64,000 nt of DNA. Source: Geopseudomonas aromaticivorans (GTDB lineage Bacteria; Pseudomonadota; Gammaproteobacteria; Pseudomonadales; Pseudomonadaceae). Location: positions 310,001-374,000 of the forward strand of contig NZ_JAHRGL010000001.1 in NCBI RefSeq assembly GCF_019097855.1. Direction: 5' to 3'. Positions 62,636 through 64,000 of the stretch are shown piece by piece. Both the position numbers and the translations under genes were made by a program. The notes beneath the pieces are model-generated. The model had not been told where the DNA came from. It worked only from the letters and a program-made list of their open reading frames with translations, and made no database searches. How positions within the stretch are numbered: position 1 is the first letter of the stretch; each line of letters starts with the position of its first letter.

Positions 62636-64000
62636 TTATTCGGCCTTGGGCTGTTCGCGCAGGCGAATGTGCAATTCGCGCAGCGCCTTGTTGTCGACGA
62701 TGCCCGGCGCCTGGGTCATGACGCAGGCGGCGCTCTGGGTTTTCGGGAAGGCGATGACTTCGCGGATCGAGCTGGCGCCGGTCATCAGCATGACCAGACG
62801 ATCCAGACCGAAGGCCAGTCCACCGTGCGGCGGCGCGCCGAACTTCAGGGCGTCGAGCAGGAAGCCGAACTTCTCCTGCTGCTCTTCTTCGCTGATGCCC
62901 AGCACGCGGAATACTGCCTGCTGCATGTCCTTGCTGTGGATACGGATGGAACCACCGCCCAGCTCGGTACCGTTGAGCACCATGTCGTAGGCACGCGACA
63001 GCGCGGCCGCCGGGTTGGCTTCCAGCTCGGCCGGGCTGCACTTGGGCGCGGTGAACGGGTGGTGCATGGCGGTCAGGCTGCCGTCGTCGTTTTCCTCGAA
63101 CATCGGGAAGTCGACCACCCACAGGGGCGCCCACTGGCAGGTCAGCAGGTTCAGGTCGTGGCCGAGCTTGATGCGCAGGGCACCCAGGGCTTCGGAAACG
63201 ATCTTGGCCTTGTCGGCACCGAAGAACACGATGTCGCCGTCGACGGCGCCAACGCGGTCGAGGATCACGTTCAGGTTGTCCAGCGGGATGTTCTTGACGA
63301 TCGGCGACTGCAGACCTTCGACACCCTTGGCGCGCTCGTTGACCTTGATGTAGGCCAGGCCCTTGGCGCCGTAGATGCTGACGAACTTGGTGTAGTCGTC
63401 GATCTGCTTGCGCGGCATGCTCGCCGCGCCCGGCACGCGCAGGGCGGTCACACGGCACTTCGGATCGTTGGCCGGGCCGGCAAACACCTTGAAGTCGACA
63501 TCCTTGAGCTGATCTTCGACATCGACCAGTTCCAGCGGGATGCGCAGGTCCGGTTTGTCGGAGCCGAAGCGGCGCATGGCTTCGGCCAGGGTCATGTGCG
63601 GCAGTTCGCCGAACTCGACGTCCAGCACTTCCTTGAACAGCTGGCGGATCATGGTCTCGGTGAGCCCCATGATGTCCGCTTCGTCGAGGAAGCTGGTCTC
63701 GATGTCGATCTGGGTGAATTCCGGCTGACGGTCGGCACGCAGGTCCTCGTCGCGGAAGCACTTGGCGATCTGGTAGTAGCGGTCGAAGCCGGCGACCATC
63801 AGCAGCTGCTTGAACAGCTGCGGCGACTGCGGCAGGGCAAAGAAGCTGCCGGCGTGTGTGCGGCTCGGCACCAGGTAGTCGCGCGCGCCTTCCGGAGTGG
63901 CGCGGGTCAGGATCGGCGTCTCGACGTCGAGGAAGCCGTTGTCGTCCAGGTAGCGACGGATGCTGCTGGTGATGCTCGAACGCAGCTTGAGCTTCTCGGC
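62636..64000 (-). CDS. aspS: Aspartate--tRNA ligase, 5' end outside the window
   Basis: AspRS charges tRNA-Asp (and, in species lacking AsnRS, tRNA-Asn). The window holds the last 454 residues; the N-terminal OB-fold is cut off. Visible parts are the class II catalytic core ([21 protein letters not shown], then [18 protein letters not shown]), the GAD insertion domain, and motif 3 ([14 protein letters not shown]). The frame is open to base 64000. The gene reads towards yebC, which follows after 90 bases. Confidence 0.96.
   Translation of the reverse strand, partial: AEKLKLRSSITSSIRRYLDDNGFLDVETPILTRATPEGARDYLVPSRTHAGSFFALPQSPQLFKQLLMVAGFDRYYQIAKCFRDEDLRADRQPEFTQIDIETSFLDEADIMGLTETMIRQLFKEVLDVEFGELPHMTLAEAMRRFGSDKPDLRIPLELVDVEDQLKDVDFKVFAGPANDPKCRVTALRVPGAASMPRKQIDDYTKFVSIYGAKGLAYIKVNERAKGVEGLQSPIVKNIPLDNLNVILDRVGAVDGDIVFFGADKAKIVSEALGALRIKLGHDLNLLTCQWAPLWVVDFPMFEENDDGSLTAMHHPFTAPKCSPAELEANPAAALSRAYDMVLNGTELGGGSIRIHSKDMQQAVFRVLGISEEEQQEKFGFLLDALKFGAPPHGGLAFGLDRLVMLMTGASSIREVIAFPKTQSAACVMTQAPGIVDNKALRELHIRLREQPKAE

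Overview
The window is chromosomal DNA of a high-GC gammaproteobacterium, almost certainly Pseudomonas in the broad sense. The evidence is an AmrZ-like ribbon-helix-helix regulator, a two-subunit arginine succinyltransferase (aruF/aruG) with an AraC-type ArgR, an alaS-lysC-csrA-tRNA block, and a tol-pal-queE-queC-tRNA-Lys block. All of these match gene orders I know from Pseudomonas. The species cannot be fixed from this sequence. Coding density is high. I found no prophage, insertion sequence, CRISPR array or rRNA operon.

Layout. 1-9.0 kb: the 3' end of dacB, rlmKL, rmf, pyrD, an unrecognised gene, and a large PAS-rich GGDEF/EAL protein. 9.2-16.6 kb: tRNA-Arg(CCT), amrZ, mgtE, two identical tRNA-Arg(ACG) genes, tRNA-Ser(GCT), csrA, lysC and alaS. 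16.7-22.9 kb: an arginine succinyltransferase (AST) catabolic cluster reading leftwards, argR-astC-aruF-aruG-[small His-rich protein]-astE. The two genes usually found between aruG and the small protein (astD and astB) are absent. 22.9-31.2 kb: arfB, mqo, a monooxygenase-like protein, an ABC exporter overlapping a DsbA/FrnE-like gene, trhO, a bolA family gene and fumC. 31.2-44.7 kb: mostly accessory or single-gene units, namely an EamA transporter, polyphosphate:AMP phosphotransferase divergent from mnmC, a monoheme DUF3365 protein coupled to a CsoR-family regulator, yheU, DUF485-actP, a GH17-like glucan enzyme, an MFS transporter and a solitary polyamine-binding protein. 44.8-52.4 kb: tRNA-Ser(CGA), purC (the long form), bamC, dapA, gcvR, bcp, a tusA-like gene, an M48 protease, nadA and tRNA-Lys(TTT). 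52.4-64 kb: one leftward run, aspS-yebC-ruvCAB-ybgC-tolQRAB-pal-cpoB-queE-queC.

How the genes relate. CsrA, AmrZ and the GGDEF/EAL protein are all regulators of biofilm and motility type and lie within 8 kb of each other. ArgR lies directly upstream of the AST genes, and a matching half-site sits in front of astC. Because astB and astD are missing here, the pathway encoded in the window is not complete. The Tol-Pal genes build the trans-envelope complex, RuvABC resolves Holliday junctions, and QueE/QueC make the queuosine precursor.

No wholly new system stands out. The observations most worth checking are the gap in the AST cluster and its His-tailed small protein, the CsoR-family protein with displaced ligands coupled to a monoheme periplasmic protein, and the long-type PurC. 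Comparisons with P. aeruginosa gene order are from memory, not from a search.
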